This document shows positions 20,730-30,081 of a DNA stretch of 64,000 bases, one piece after another. Both the position numbers and the translations under genes were made by a program. The stretch spans positions 62,001 to 126,000 of the forward strand of contig WTXI01000008.1 in the NCBI GenBank assembly GCA_022376515.1. The letters run 5' to 3'. The notes under the pieces were generated by a model, which was given only the letters and a program-made list of their open reading frames with translations, was not told the origin of the DNA and ran no database searches. Every line of letters begins with the position of its first letter. Position 1 is the stretch's first letter. Source of the DNA: Lactifluus volemus (taxonomy: Eukaryota > Basidiomycota > Agaricomycetes > Russulales > Russulaceae).

Positions 20730-22211
20730 ATGTCTAGTCACTTGTCTATCACCGCACGAAAACAAACTTGCGAATTAGCAAAGCCCACTAGCAGCAGACC
20801 ACACTCACCTATCTATATCCTCAACAACGACGTCCTTCTCGAGATATTCAAGTTCTATCAACTAGATGTCAGAGACGAAGATAACGATGATAACGTCCGG
20901 ATTATCCGCAGGTGGGACCGCCAACGTTGGTGGTACAAACTAACCCAGGTTTCCCGGGCGTGGCGATGCGTCATTCTGGCTTCACCAGTTCAACTGGATC
21001 TTCACCTTCTCTGTACTTATGGTGTCCCTGTAGCAGACATGCTATTACATTCACCACCTCTTCCGCTCATCCTCTTTTACGAGGGTGATCACGAGATGAC
21101 AACAGAGGATGAAAATGATGCACTGTTCGCACTCTCGCATTGCGATCGTGTTCGTCGCATCTCCCTCCGTATGCCAGCCCCAAACCTGGGGAAGTTCGTC
21201 GCGGCCATGGATGAAGAATTTCCCGTTCTGGAACGCATGTGTATCGGTTCTCGACTCGAAGATTCTAGACGCCTGGTCTTTCCCGTAACCTTTCAAGCAT
21301 CTAACCTTCGTCACGTTTGGACAGCTTCCATTGGGCATCCTTTACTTACAAATACCCCGGCCCTCGTCAATTTCGAACTTATAGATATCCCAGCATCTGC
21401 CTACTTTCCTCCAAGTCATATACTCAATCTGATTGCACTCACGCCCCAACTGGAAACTTTCACAATTCATTTTTGTTCCCCTCCTCCGAACCTTGACGTC
21501 GAAAGGCAACTATCGAACACCCCGATCGCGACTCGCCACCTTCTCCATCTTCACCTACTTTCATTTCGAGGGGTCAGCGACTACTTCGAAGTCCTTGTTG
21601 CTCGGATCAGCGCCCCTGCACTTAGCGTGCTCAATGTCCAGTTTTTCAATCAGCTCACTTTCACTGTTCCACACCTCTTTCAGTTCATACAAGCATCAGC
21701 AAATTTCAGGGATCGGGACCGGGCCCGCGCTGTTGAACTCACTTTCGATAAGGATTTCGTTGGTTTAGTGGTGGGCCCTGATCTGAGTTTGCGAGAACAT
21801 CCCTTGTGCTTCCGGATAGCGTGTAGACACCTCGATTGGCAGGTATCATCCGTTGTCCAGATCCTCGGTGCACTTTTACCCATGCTTTCTCTGGTTGAGA
21901 AACTCACGCTCAGCTACGTGCCAGTGGATGAAATTGAATCGTCAGAGTGGCTTAACGGGGTCGACAGAACACAGTGGCGCGAACTTTTCAGACCATTCAT
22001 GATTGTGAAGACACTTTGTGTGCCAACTTCACTCGATGAAGGACTCGCTCGTGCTCTGTGTTCGGAGAGTGGAGAGTTGCCTATGGAACTGTTGCCAGAT
22101 CTGCTGGAGCTTCAGTATTCTGGTGGAAGGCGAACTGACAATGCATTTTCCCCATTCATGATTGAACGGGAGGCGGCGGGCCACCCTGTGCGCTTGGTAC
22201 GTTATCTATAA
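20730..22211 (+). CDS. F-box/LRR-like protein, copy C (intact frame)
   Basis: The frame is 493 codons from the Met at 20730, chosen because homology to copy A starts about 30 residues later and the upstream frame reads through repeat sequence. An F-box-like segment lies at residues about 30-85 (LNNDVLLEIFKFYQL, then SRAWRCVILASPVQLDLHLL), followed by a solenoid of LRR-like strands (for example LVNFELIDIP, LLSFRGV, VEKLTLSYV). Expected role: adaptor in an SCF ubiquitin ligase, target unknown. A donor at 22197 (TTG|GTACGT) matches the site that leads into the dsRBM in copy D, but here GATA-finger sequence follows. Without that intron the protein ends RLVRYL. Confidence 0.75.
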   Translation: MSSHLSITARKQTCELAKPTSSRPHSPIYILNNDVLLEIFKFYQLDVRDEDNDDNVRIIRRWDRQRWWYKLTQVSRAWRCVILASPVQLDLHLLCTYGVPVADMLLHSPPLPLILFYEGDHEMTTEDENDALFALSHCDRVRRISLRMPAPNLGKFVAAMDEEFPVLERMCIGSRLEDSRRLVFPVTFQASNLRHVWTASIGHPLLTNTPALVNFELIDIPASAYFPPSHILNLIALTPQLETFTIHFCSPPPNLDVERQLSNTPIATRHLLHLHLLSFRGVSDYFEVLVARISAPALSVLNVQFFNQLTFTVPHLFQFIQASANFRDRDRARAVELTFDKDFVGLVVGPDLSLREHPLCFRIACRHLDWQVSSVVQILGALLPMLSLVEKLTLSYVPVDEIESSEWLNGVDRTQWRELFRPFMIVKTLCVPTSLDEGLARALCSESGELPMELLPDLLELQYSGGRRTDNAFSPFMIEREAAGHPVRLVRYL

Positions 22212-22241
22212 TCTATTTCCGCACTCTTCTAGGCCACACCA

Positions 22242-22778
22242 ATGATTTTCGATCAGAGCGCAACCACAGGTGAGGGGTCACTGGCAGAACTTGAAGACCC
22301 CTGGACCAAACTGAGGGCACCTGGAGGCGTCAAGGCTGAGTGCACACATTGTGGCACCACCCACACACCGCTCTGGCGTCGTGGGTTGAATGACGAGCTC
22401 AACTGCAATGCATGTGGGCTTTTCTACAAACTGGTATGCTCTGTCTACTCCCCACAACATGTATACATAGCTGAACATGTGACCAGCATAATTGCCCACG
22501 CCCGATTCGTGGCACGGGACGATCCCGTGGCACAGGACGATCCCGGGCTGCACCCCTAGAGACTTCAGCAATCATTGGTGTGCCCCCTGAAATTACTCTT
22601 TCCAGCCAGGGCTAATTAGTTCTGAAGCACAATGTTATAATTGTTACACAACAGCAACACCTCCATGGCAAAAAGATGATGAAGGCAAAACAGTTTGCAA
22701 TGCGTGAGTATCTCCAATTCTTTTTTACACACCATGTTCATTCCCCTTGCATTTTTAATGTACAGTTGTGGATCATAG
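22242..22778 (+). pseudogene. GATA factor fragment with two zinc fingers
   Basis: Finger 1 (about 22338-22437) has C-x2-C-x17-C-x2-C with the core THTPLWRRGLNDELNCNACG. After an intron-like gap, finger 2 (22633-22703 plus 22766-22772 after a 62-nt GTGAGT..ACAG intron) again has C-x2-C-x17-C-x2-C but ends at G-S-stop. Changes in finger 2 (PPWQK instead of PLWRK) and the missing basic tail indicate decay. The matching C-terminal part is at 6061-6540. An in-frame intron 22197-22232 could even fuse finger 1 to F-box copy C; this is speculative. Confidence 0.7.
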
Positions 22779-22859
22779 TAAGTCTCCCAATGCTTCTGTA
22801 TTCTACAGTCTCAGGCTGATCTGCTTCATGTTTCAAGCTTCAAAGATCAGCAAAAAACT

Positions 22860-24202
22860 CGAAACATAACATGGTGTCACAGTAATGTGATGTGATGGTC
22901 ATTGATACATTGGACGATTCTCCTATGTTCCACTAACTTCCATAACATTCCAGCTTGTTCTACTATGTTCCATACATTTACAGGTTTACTCCTGAACATT
23001 CTAGTATGACCCACAACTCCAGTATATATATCCCTTGTATGTCTGAGATGGGCCCTAAGCTCATTCTCCATCAGGAAAATCCAAGTTTTTCTTAACAGTG
23101 CTTGAGCATGCTTAATATGACTTAACAACACTTCTAAGCACTTTTAAGCAAAATGTCTCTAAGCTAGCCATGCTTAGGCTAAGCTAGGTCTTCTCCTTAA
23201 TTTGACTTAGCCAGGGCTTATTGATGCTTATCTTGGGCTTAGTTCACTTAAATGGCAGCTTAGATCTGTGCTTACCATAAGTTTTCAAGCACACAAATTT
23301 AGGGCAATAAAAATCATATATTGAGCTAAACTACAACATGACTATATACAGGAGATCCAATGGTTCCACCAGCCTTGGTGGAACAGCCCTGGCAGGGGTG
23401 GGGGCTGCAGGGCCACGGGGAGGTGGTGGTGGTGGTGGAGCCACAGGAGGAGGCCGTGGGAGGAGGCGAGGCGCGGGACACGAGGGGCGTGGGAGGCGCG
23501 AGAGAATGCGCGGGAGGAGGCGAGGTGCATGGGAGACGCGAGAGAACGTGCAGGAGGCGTGGGAGGCGTAGGAGGAGGTGCGAGAGGCGTGAGAGGAGGC
23601 ACGGGAGGTGCGAGAGGAGGCACGGGAGGAGGTGTGGGAAGCATAGGAGGAGGAGGCACAGGGGGTGGTGGTCCAGGCAGCAGAGGCGGCAGCACAGGAG
23701 GAGGCGACGAAAAAAAAAAGAAAAAAAGTCAGCATGAGTTGAGGCGGGGCAGGCAGCGTAACAACATACCGGGTGTCAGTGCAGGCAGCGTGACAATGTA
23801 GACTGCCTCACAGAGGCAGTGGATCCAAGATGAGGCGAAAGTGGTGGGGGAGGCGCGGGCACAGGAGGCGCATGACGACGTGACAGAGGCAGAGGCAGGG
23901 GCAGAGAAGGAGAGGACGCGGAGGAGGCAGCGGTGGGACATGTTGGGGTGGGGCAGACAATGACGGAGGGGATAGAGGGAGAGATGTAAAGGGGCGGCAG
24001 ACTACAAGAGGCACGAAAATCAACATTGTGCAAACAGTAGTAAATAATACACCCACTGTAACGACTTAGCGAAAATTTCGCGAGTCGCGACTTAGCATAT
24101 TTTTTTTCAGAGTTTAGTTAAATTACATAAATTAATTTTTTATTCCGGTTTGCTTGTCTTAAGTGTCCTACACATCTTAATTACTTAATGTGCTTATCTT
24201 TG
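22860..24202 (-). mobile_element. TTAAGC-rich transposon remnant, related to the TIR element at 24.4-27.7 kb
   Basis: AAGCTTAAG/TTAAGC-type repeats crowd the left part (23090-23300). In reverse orientation, TTTTCGCTAAGTCGT (24076-24062) and GCACAATGTTGATTTTCGTGCC (about 24030-24010) resemble TTTTGCTAAGTCGTG and GCACGATGTTGACTTTCGTGCC at 24765-24836. The middle (23390-23720) is a purine-biased, low-complexity block that would read as Ser/Pro/Ala-rich on the minus strand. No matching 28-base TIR was found at its ends. It removed the first third of F-box copy D. Confidence 0.5.
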
Positions 24203-24438
24203 GCCTTGAACCTGGGGAAGTTCGTTGCTGCCATAGATGAAGAATTCCCAGTTCTGGAATGCATGTGTGTCGGGTCTCGACCCGAAGATTCTAAACGCCT
24301 GGTCTTTCCCGTAACCTTTCAAGCATCTAATCTTCGTCACGTTTGGACAGCTTCCATTGGGCATCCTTTACTTACAAATACCCCGGCCCTCGTCAATCTC
24401 GAACTTATAGATATCCCAGCATCTGCCTACTTTCCTCC
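24203..24438 (+). pseudogene. F-box copy D, fragment left of the transposon
   Basis: Nearly identical to copy C at 21180-21415, from NLGKFVAA to SAYFPP, and cut at 24438 by the TIR element. The first 150 or so codons of the gene are missing to its left. The rest resumes at 27695. Confidence 0.85.
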
Positions 24439-24466
24439 CATCAGCAATTGTCCATGTTGCTTAATG
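24439..24466 (+). repeat. Left terminal inverted repeat, 28 bp
   Basis: Begins CATCAGCAATTG and is perfectly complementary to 27667-27694; identity ends one base after CTTAAT. Confidence 0.9.
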
Positions 24467-25089
24467 GTGATTAATGGTCTTAATGGTCTTAAATTTAGTT
24501 TTTTGCTTAATTTTGCTTGATGAAATTTTTGTTTAAGCACAATTAAGCAACTTAAGCAGGCTCAACATGCTCAGCACAATTAAGACTGGCATTAAGCATG
24601 CTCAGTATGCTCAGCACAATTAAGACTGACATTAAGCACACTCAATGTATTTAAGCAACTAATGAAAATTTAAGGGGCTTTTAACTGTGCTAAGCAAAAA
24701 AAAAAATTTACATAATTTAACTAATCTGTCTGAAAAAGTTTTGCAAGTTGTGATTCATGAAAATTTTGCTAAGTCGTGCCGATGCACAAATCACGTGCAT
24801 GTTATTTCTTGTTGGCACGATGTTGACTTTCGTGCCTTCAACGCGCGTGTTTCACCTCCACCCATTGCCAACTCTTTCGTGTCTCTGCCCTCTCCGTCCC
24901 ACCATCACCGGCCCCTGGCGCTGTCACTCGTCTCAGCGCCTCTGCTGCCGAGCCTTCCCCTTCAAGTTGCCGCTGCCACTGCTGTTAGCTTTCAGCACTG
25001 CCTTTCTATCCCCTCTCTCAATGCTCTCGTGAACTCTTTTTCATATTCACACAAATTGCACCCCTTCTCAATCATGACTTCCTCGCAGA

Positions 25090-25400
25090 TTTACCCGTAG
25101 AACTCTCCCTCCACATTCTCAGCTTTGTCAACCACCCTCGAACACGCGTCTGTCTCTCGCAAGTGGCACGCTCTTGTTCAGGACGAGCAAGCCTGGCGTG
25201 AACTCGTGAGAGCATGCCATTTCGACCCCGCCTTGCATGGTCCGTACGAGCCGAGTGCAGATGAGGACGATGCGCTAGGCAAGACCCACCCCCGATTCCC
25301 CGCATCCCCCAAGTCCTCACGCTCCCGTGCATCCCATGGTCACCACCCACTCCCAAGCAAGCTCAGAGCTCTCAGGCGCTCTTTAAGTTTCCCTGGTAAA
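25090..25400 (+). pseudogene. Captured fragment of an F-box gene inside the TIR element
   Basis: After a splice-like CCTCGCAG, one frame reads DLPVELSLHILSFVNHPRTR, a classical F-box start. A second frame continues VSRKWHALVQDEQAWRELVR, typical of F-box/WD40-type proteins. The one-base frame change and the loss of everything after about 25400 show it is a passenger fragment. It is unrelated to the F-box copies A-D around it. Confidence 0.6.
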
Positions 25401-26134
25401 CTTGTATGTTCTCTCTCACAGCGCGTCGGCTAATGCTGACCCTCCTCTTGGCAGTGGTCAATTGGACGCGTGCTGGCCGGTGTCTTCGTGTACACCGCCT
25501 TCCCGTGCTTGACCCTCAGATGACAACACCATGTTCGGCTCGCGAGATGCAGCTTTCTTTATCGAATCTCTCCTCAAGACGACCGCTGCGAGCGTACAGG
25601 TGTACGGCAACGTGCCTGGCTGGCCAAACGCACTGATGGTGTCGCAGCCATCCGTGCCTGGCACCCGTCCCGACGCGTTCTACAACTCTCTGGCTTCTCG
25701 ACTATATCCCCTCTCCCTCCGGCCACGTCATCCCTCAGACAATCTGGAGCCCACCAAATCAGTCCAACTGGCGTCGGTACGTCGCTTGCACATGCCCTCT
25801 TTTCGTTCAGAATAACGGTACCATCGGCCTCCCGTTGGAACGTGCGGTCGCGGGCGACACCACGTCGCTGGGCCAGGCTCGCAAACCGGTATCAAACTCG
25901 CCCACCGTCGTCGGACCCGCTTCGTAAGTCCCAGAGTCGGCCGGCGCTGGGTGCTGCGTGTTCTCCATGGAGGAAATCGGCGCCACTCCACTCAAATTCG
26001 CATCGCTGTAAGTCTCTCCCTCCCCCTTCTTCCGCCCCTTGCAACTCCCGCGCCTCCCGCGCGCCTTGCGCCTCTCACGCCTCACGCACCTCCCGCGCCT
26101 CTCGTTCATACACGTAAGACACATACCTAGTTCC

Positions 26135-26335
26135 TTTTCCTGTTTCTGACGGTTCCACTCGCGTTGGACGAGTTCCAAGTAGACAATGTGCTTGAACGCG
26201 ACGTGACCCACTACAAATAGTAGTTGGCTCAGCTCGAATGTGTCCCAGGTGTCATCGCTCTTCTTCGCGGTGTTCCCTGTTAAAGCTCCCTGCGTCGATC
26301 CAGGCATGGTTGAGATCAACGCCTGCGCTCGGCGG
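26135..26335 (-). pseudogene. Captured condensin-subunit-like fragment inside the TIR element
   Basis: The minus strand reads DTWDTFELSQLLFVVGHVAF followed by KHIVYLELVQREWNRQK, which resembles a conserved HEAT-repeat stretch of the condensin subunit Cnd1. It lies opposite in direction to the captured F-box piece. Low-complexity coding surrounds it. Identification is from memory of the family and needs a search. Confidence 0.45.
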
Positions 26336-27400
26336 TGGATCCTCAACCATCGCATCCTCGTCCGATACCGCAAACGACACCTGTTCTTCGGCAGCAGAGG
26401 GTATCGGTGTCTCTCGCCGGCGGAACGCGCGCCGCGATGGGATCTTGATAACGTATTGCTCAGCACTTCCGGCTGGTCTCCGAGCGCGTAGGGGGTGCTG
26501 ATGGCTTTTTCGGTGAGCGCAAACCGCTCACGTGAGCGACACGGGTGCTCAATAGTTTCTTGCAGTTTGCGGAAGACGAATTGCCTGTTCCGTCACCGTC
26601 ACCATTTCCAGAGCCAGACAACGACTTGCAGTTGCTCTCGCTGCCGTCTACGCTTGGCCACGCGCTGTCGGTGCTTGTCAGTTTCCACCGCCGAATTCGA
26701 CTTGCCACTTTCTGCCATTGCGATGTCACCTGTGAACACAGAACCAGATTGCCACCCGGCTGCTCCAAGGATGAGCGTGTATTCCTCTACCGCATTTCTT
26801 CCGTCGTCGTCGCTTCCCGCGCTGCCTCTGCCTCCGTCGCGTCCTCTGCTTCCTGCGCCTCCACCACCTCCACGTTTTTTTTCGCCTCCGCACCGTGCCC
26901 TCTTGGAACGCCCTCTTGGAACCACTGGGCTGTGGGGGGTCCACGGCGCACGCTGCCTGCGCCGTGCCTTCTGCGCCTCCTCCCCGGTACGTTGTACGCT
27001 TCTTTGTCTTCGGTGCCTAGCTCTAACTGTCTTTTCGATTTTTTACCATGCTGCCCACCCCAATGCCTCCACCTCTCTCTGCCTCTGCATCCTTCATGTC
27101 CTCCTCTCCCTCCTCCCTTTCCCTGCTGCTGTTGTTATATCAAGGCCTGTGGCACACTGGTGGTGCTGGTGGATAGAAGAGGCCATATGCACATTCAGAT
27201 AGAGTATAGATAGTGTACTAATGTTGTAGTATAGTTGACTGAATATACTATCTTATGCTCATCATTGATTGAATTTTACCTGATACTTCTGTGTGCTTGA
27301 AACTGCTTAATGTTGTGCTTAGATTGCTTACATGTGCTTAATTTGATGCTTAGTGCTGCTTTAAAAGGTAATTGAACTTCTTGGAATTTTGCTTAATATT

Positions 27401-27570
27401 GTGCTTAATTAAGCACAATTAAGCACAACATGTGCTTAATTAAGCACAATTAAGCACAACATGTGCTTAATTAAGCACAATTAAGCACAACATGTGCTTA
27501 ATTAAGCACAATTAAGCACAACATGTGCTTAATTAAGCACAATTAAGCACAACATGTGCTTAATTAAGCA
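27401..27570 (+). repeat. 31-bp tandem repeat, 5.5 copies
   Basis: Five exact units start at 27401, 27432, 27463, 27494 and 27525, with a partial sixth at 27556. Each begins GTGCTTAATTAAGCACAATT and contains the palindrome GTGCTTAATTAAGCAC. It lies in the right subterminal part of the TIR element and could bind transposase. Confidence 0.95.
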
Positions 27571-27666
27571 GAATGGTGCTTAATCAAGCACCGGGGTGGC
27601 GTTAACCTGCTTAATCGTTTTGTGCTTAATTTGTGCTTAACGTGCTTATTAAGCACGTTAAGCACA

Positions 27667-27694
27667 CATTAAGCAACATGGACAATTGCTGATG
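27667..27694 (-). repeat. Right terminal inverted repeat, 28 bp
   Basis: Ends CAATTGCTGATG, the exact reverse complement of the left end. Confidence 0.9.
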
Positions 27695-28474
27695 CCAAGT
27701 CATATACTCAATCTGATTGCACTCACGCCCCTCCTGGAAACTTTCACAATTCATTTTTGTTCCCCTCTTCCGAACCGTGTCGTCGAAAGGCAACTATTGA
27801 GCACCCCAATCACAACTCGCCACCTTCTCCATCTTCACCTGCTTTCATTTCGAGGGGTCAGCGACTACTTTGAAGTCCTTGTTGCTCGGATCAATGCCCC
27901 TGCCCTTAGCGTACTCAATATCCATTTTTTCAATCAGCGCATATTCAATGTTCCACACCTCTTTCAGTTCATACAAGCATCAGCGAATCTCAGGGATCGA
28001 TACCGGGCCCGCGCTGTCGAACTCACTTTCGATGAGGAATTCGTTGGTTTAATGGTGGGCCCTGATCTGAGTTTGTGGGAACATCCCTTGGGCTTGAGGA
28101 TAACGTGTAGACACCTCGATTGGCAGGTATCGTCCATTGTCCAGATCCTCGGTGCACTTTTACCCATGCTTTCTCTGGTCGAGAAACTCACGCTCAGCTA
28201 CGTGGACGGAAATGGATCGTCAGCGTGGCTCAACAGGGTCGACAGAACACAGTGGCGCGAACTTTTCAGACCATTCATGATTCTGAAGACGCTTTGTGTG
28301 CCAACCTCACTCGATGGAGGAATCGCCCGTGCTTTGTGTTCGGAAGGCGGAGAGTCGCCTCTGGAACTGTTGCCCAATCTACTGGAGCTTCAGTATTCTG
28401 ATGTAAGGCGGACTGGCAATGCATTTTCCTCATTCATGATCGAACGGGAGGCAGCAGGAAAGCCCTTGAGCTTG
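27695..28474 (+). pseudogene. F-box copy D, fragment right of the transposon
   Basis: Continues copy D from the insertion point: SHILNLIALTP through ISAPALSVLN-type and VEKLTLSYV segments to ERE-A-A-G-x-P-L-S-L, close to copy C throughout and without stops. At 28474 a GTACGT donor opens a 74-base intron that leads, in phase, to the dsRBM exon at 28549. Separated from its 5' end by 3.26 kb, so it cannot make the full protein. Confidence 0.85.
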
Positions 28475-28479
28475 GTACG

Positions 28480-30081
28480 TGATTCTCATTCAACTCCCAG
28501 TAGCTCTATCTGATCCGTCCTACACCTTGATCACCACCTACGAAACAGACTAGTTCTAGCTCAGTTATAACGAGTTCAAGTGGAGATTCTTATATCGATT
28601 TAAACAACTTTCTCCAATATCACCCTAGGGGAAACCTTACTGTCCATTGCAGTTGGGTGATGACTCGCGAAGGCCCAAGCAATGCAGTCATTCATACTGC
28701 CACTGCTATGTGTGAGTACTACACGACATGGTTGTTTTGAATAAGATGTGAACTGGTATTCACGTAGACCGCGGTGCTCAAGTCGGTCAAGGGATGGGCG
28801 TTTCGAGCAGCGCTGCGAAGCGTGTCGCCGCGGAGCGGGTTTTGGCCGCGTTTATGGCGTATGGAGTTCCGGAGCCTTAAGGGATGGGAGATTACTCTTT
28901 AACTGTGAGGATGAAAATCGCTCAGTGTAAACGACAACCTTATGGATGTCACGGTCTCGACTCTGAATCTATTGCTACATTGGTACGGTTTTGGAAACAT
29001 AAAGGGTGACCCGGCATACCATTTTCCTCGTTTACATCATGATCCATCTGTGGGCGGCTGCTGACCTCTCCTTCCCACTGGGCTACAGCTATCTCACCTT
29101 CCCGGAATATGCCACTATAATCGATTCAGTAACAACTTTTCGTCGATCTTGTCTGTGATTCCAAATGGTACCCCGCTTCCCACACGCAGTGTAATTTACT
29201 GTTCGTATCAATAACCTTTTTACGCGTCTTTCGTCTCGGGGTTCTTGAGAGATGGAGCTTTGGAACAGGGCTAGAACTTGCCCTTTTTTCCACTCGCTTT
29301 TGGGGTTCAACGTCCGTCGTAGAGAACCCAGGAAGATACGAAAGGCCTACGCCAGTGGTGATGAGGACTTGGGGTGAATTAAATAATGAAGAGGTGAATG
29401 CCCTAAAAAATGTTGTATGAATTGCGTGCAACGATAAATTAGATACGATAGACCAATACATATAATAGAGTCCCAAATTCGACTGAAGCACCCTCGAAAC
29501 CCGAAACCAAAGAACTCTCTCTCGAAGAATACCCTCACGCGCTCACGACTCGAGGCTAGACATCTCATAGTCGATCGGTACATCCTTCCGCTCGACCCAC
29601 ATCGCGTCGTCGCTCCCGAGGTCTATACCTTTTCCACAATCCAGCCGCCGACGGACGGGCAGCTCCCTGAGTTCTACACCACCCGTACCACCACTCGTCA
29701 TACCGCCGCACGCAACTGAACTGCTGCTGTTGCTGCTGCTGATCGTCGAGTCGTGGTGGTGGCGAACGACAACAAAGTGCTCGCCGTGCCAGCCGAGATA
29801 ATCGATGCTTGGAACGGCGAGCGCAACGTCGCGCGCGTGCACGAGCCTCGCGTCCGTCTGAAGCTGGAGCTCTCGGCCATGCATGCGAGGTGGCTGCGGA
29901 CGCCTTATGGACGCGCCATGCAAGTGGAGCATGCTGAGCGTTCCGAAGCTCGCAAACGCGGGTGCATACTCGTGCTATACAGTAATTTTGTGTGAGAAAA
30001 AAATGGGGGAAGAGAGAGGGAGGAGAAAATGGGAGGTACCATGGGTCGGTCGGAGACGGTACAGGCGAGATGAATCGCGAG
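28480..30081. repeat. Segmental duplication, copy D side
   Basis: Partner of 17933-19531. Here the arrangement is intact: dsRBM module (plus) converging on the complete F-box gene (minus), 660 bases apart. Confidence 0.85.
28549..28880 (+). CDS. dsRNA-binding-domain module, copy D (3' exons of the F-box gene)
   Basis: Exons 28549-28711 and 28768-28880, joined T/AC, give a Ser/Thr linker and one dsRBM-like domain: D-L-N-N-F-L-Q, SWVMTREGPSN, IHTATAMYRG, GQGMGVSSSAAKRVAAERVL. The first exon follows the solenoid exon in phase 0 through a normal GT..AG intron, so the F-box and dsRBM parts belong to one gene in this copy. Stop TAA at 28878. Whether the truncated locus is still transcribed is unknown. 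Confidence 0.65.

Larger units (their letters stand above)
24439..27694. mobile_element. 3.26-kb TIR transposon carrying host-gene fragments
   Basis: Both ends carry the same 28-base inverted repeat, starting CATCAGCAATTGTCCATGTT, with no mismatch. It sits inside F-box copy D; aligning with copy C shows the uncut sequence CTTTCCTCCAAGTCATAT, so the flanking CC (24437-24438 and 27695-27696) is the likely 2-base target duplication. The subterminal zones are dense in TTAAGC/GCTTAA. No transposase was seen in any frame. The interior instead holds pieces resembling host genes (F-box type at 25.1 kb, condensin-like at 26.2 kb). It is therefore a non-autonomous Pack-type element. The 2-base duplication fits no superfamily I can name with confidence. 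Confidence 0.85.

Noticed and set aside
22197..22440. Working fusion of F-box copy C to a GATA finger through an intron at 22197-22232
   Set aside because: In frame, but needs a 36-nt intron, shorter than most others here, and finger 2 and the tail are decayed; noted only as a possibility.
23331..23801. Overlapping Ser/Pro-rich and Gly/Arg-rich ORFs on both strands
   Set aside because: Low-complexity GAGG/GGAGGC repeats are open in several frames at once; no conserved motif.
27401..27570. CRISPR-like array
   Set aside because: The 31-bp units are contiguous with no spacers, in a eukaryotic transposon; a simple tandem repeat.
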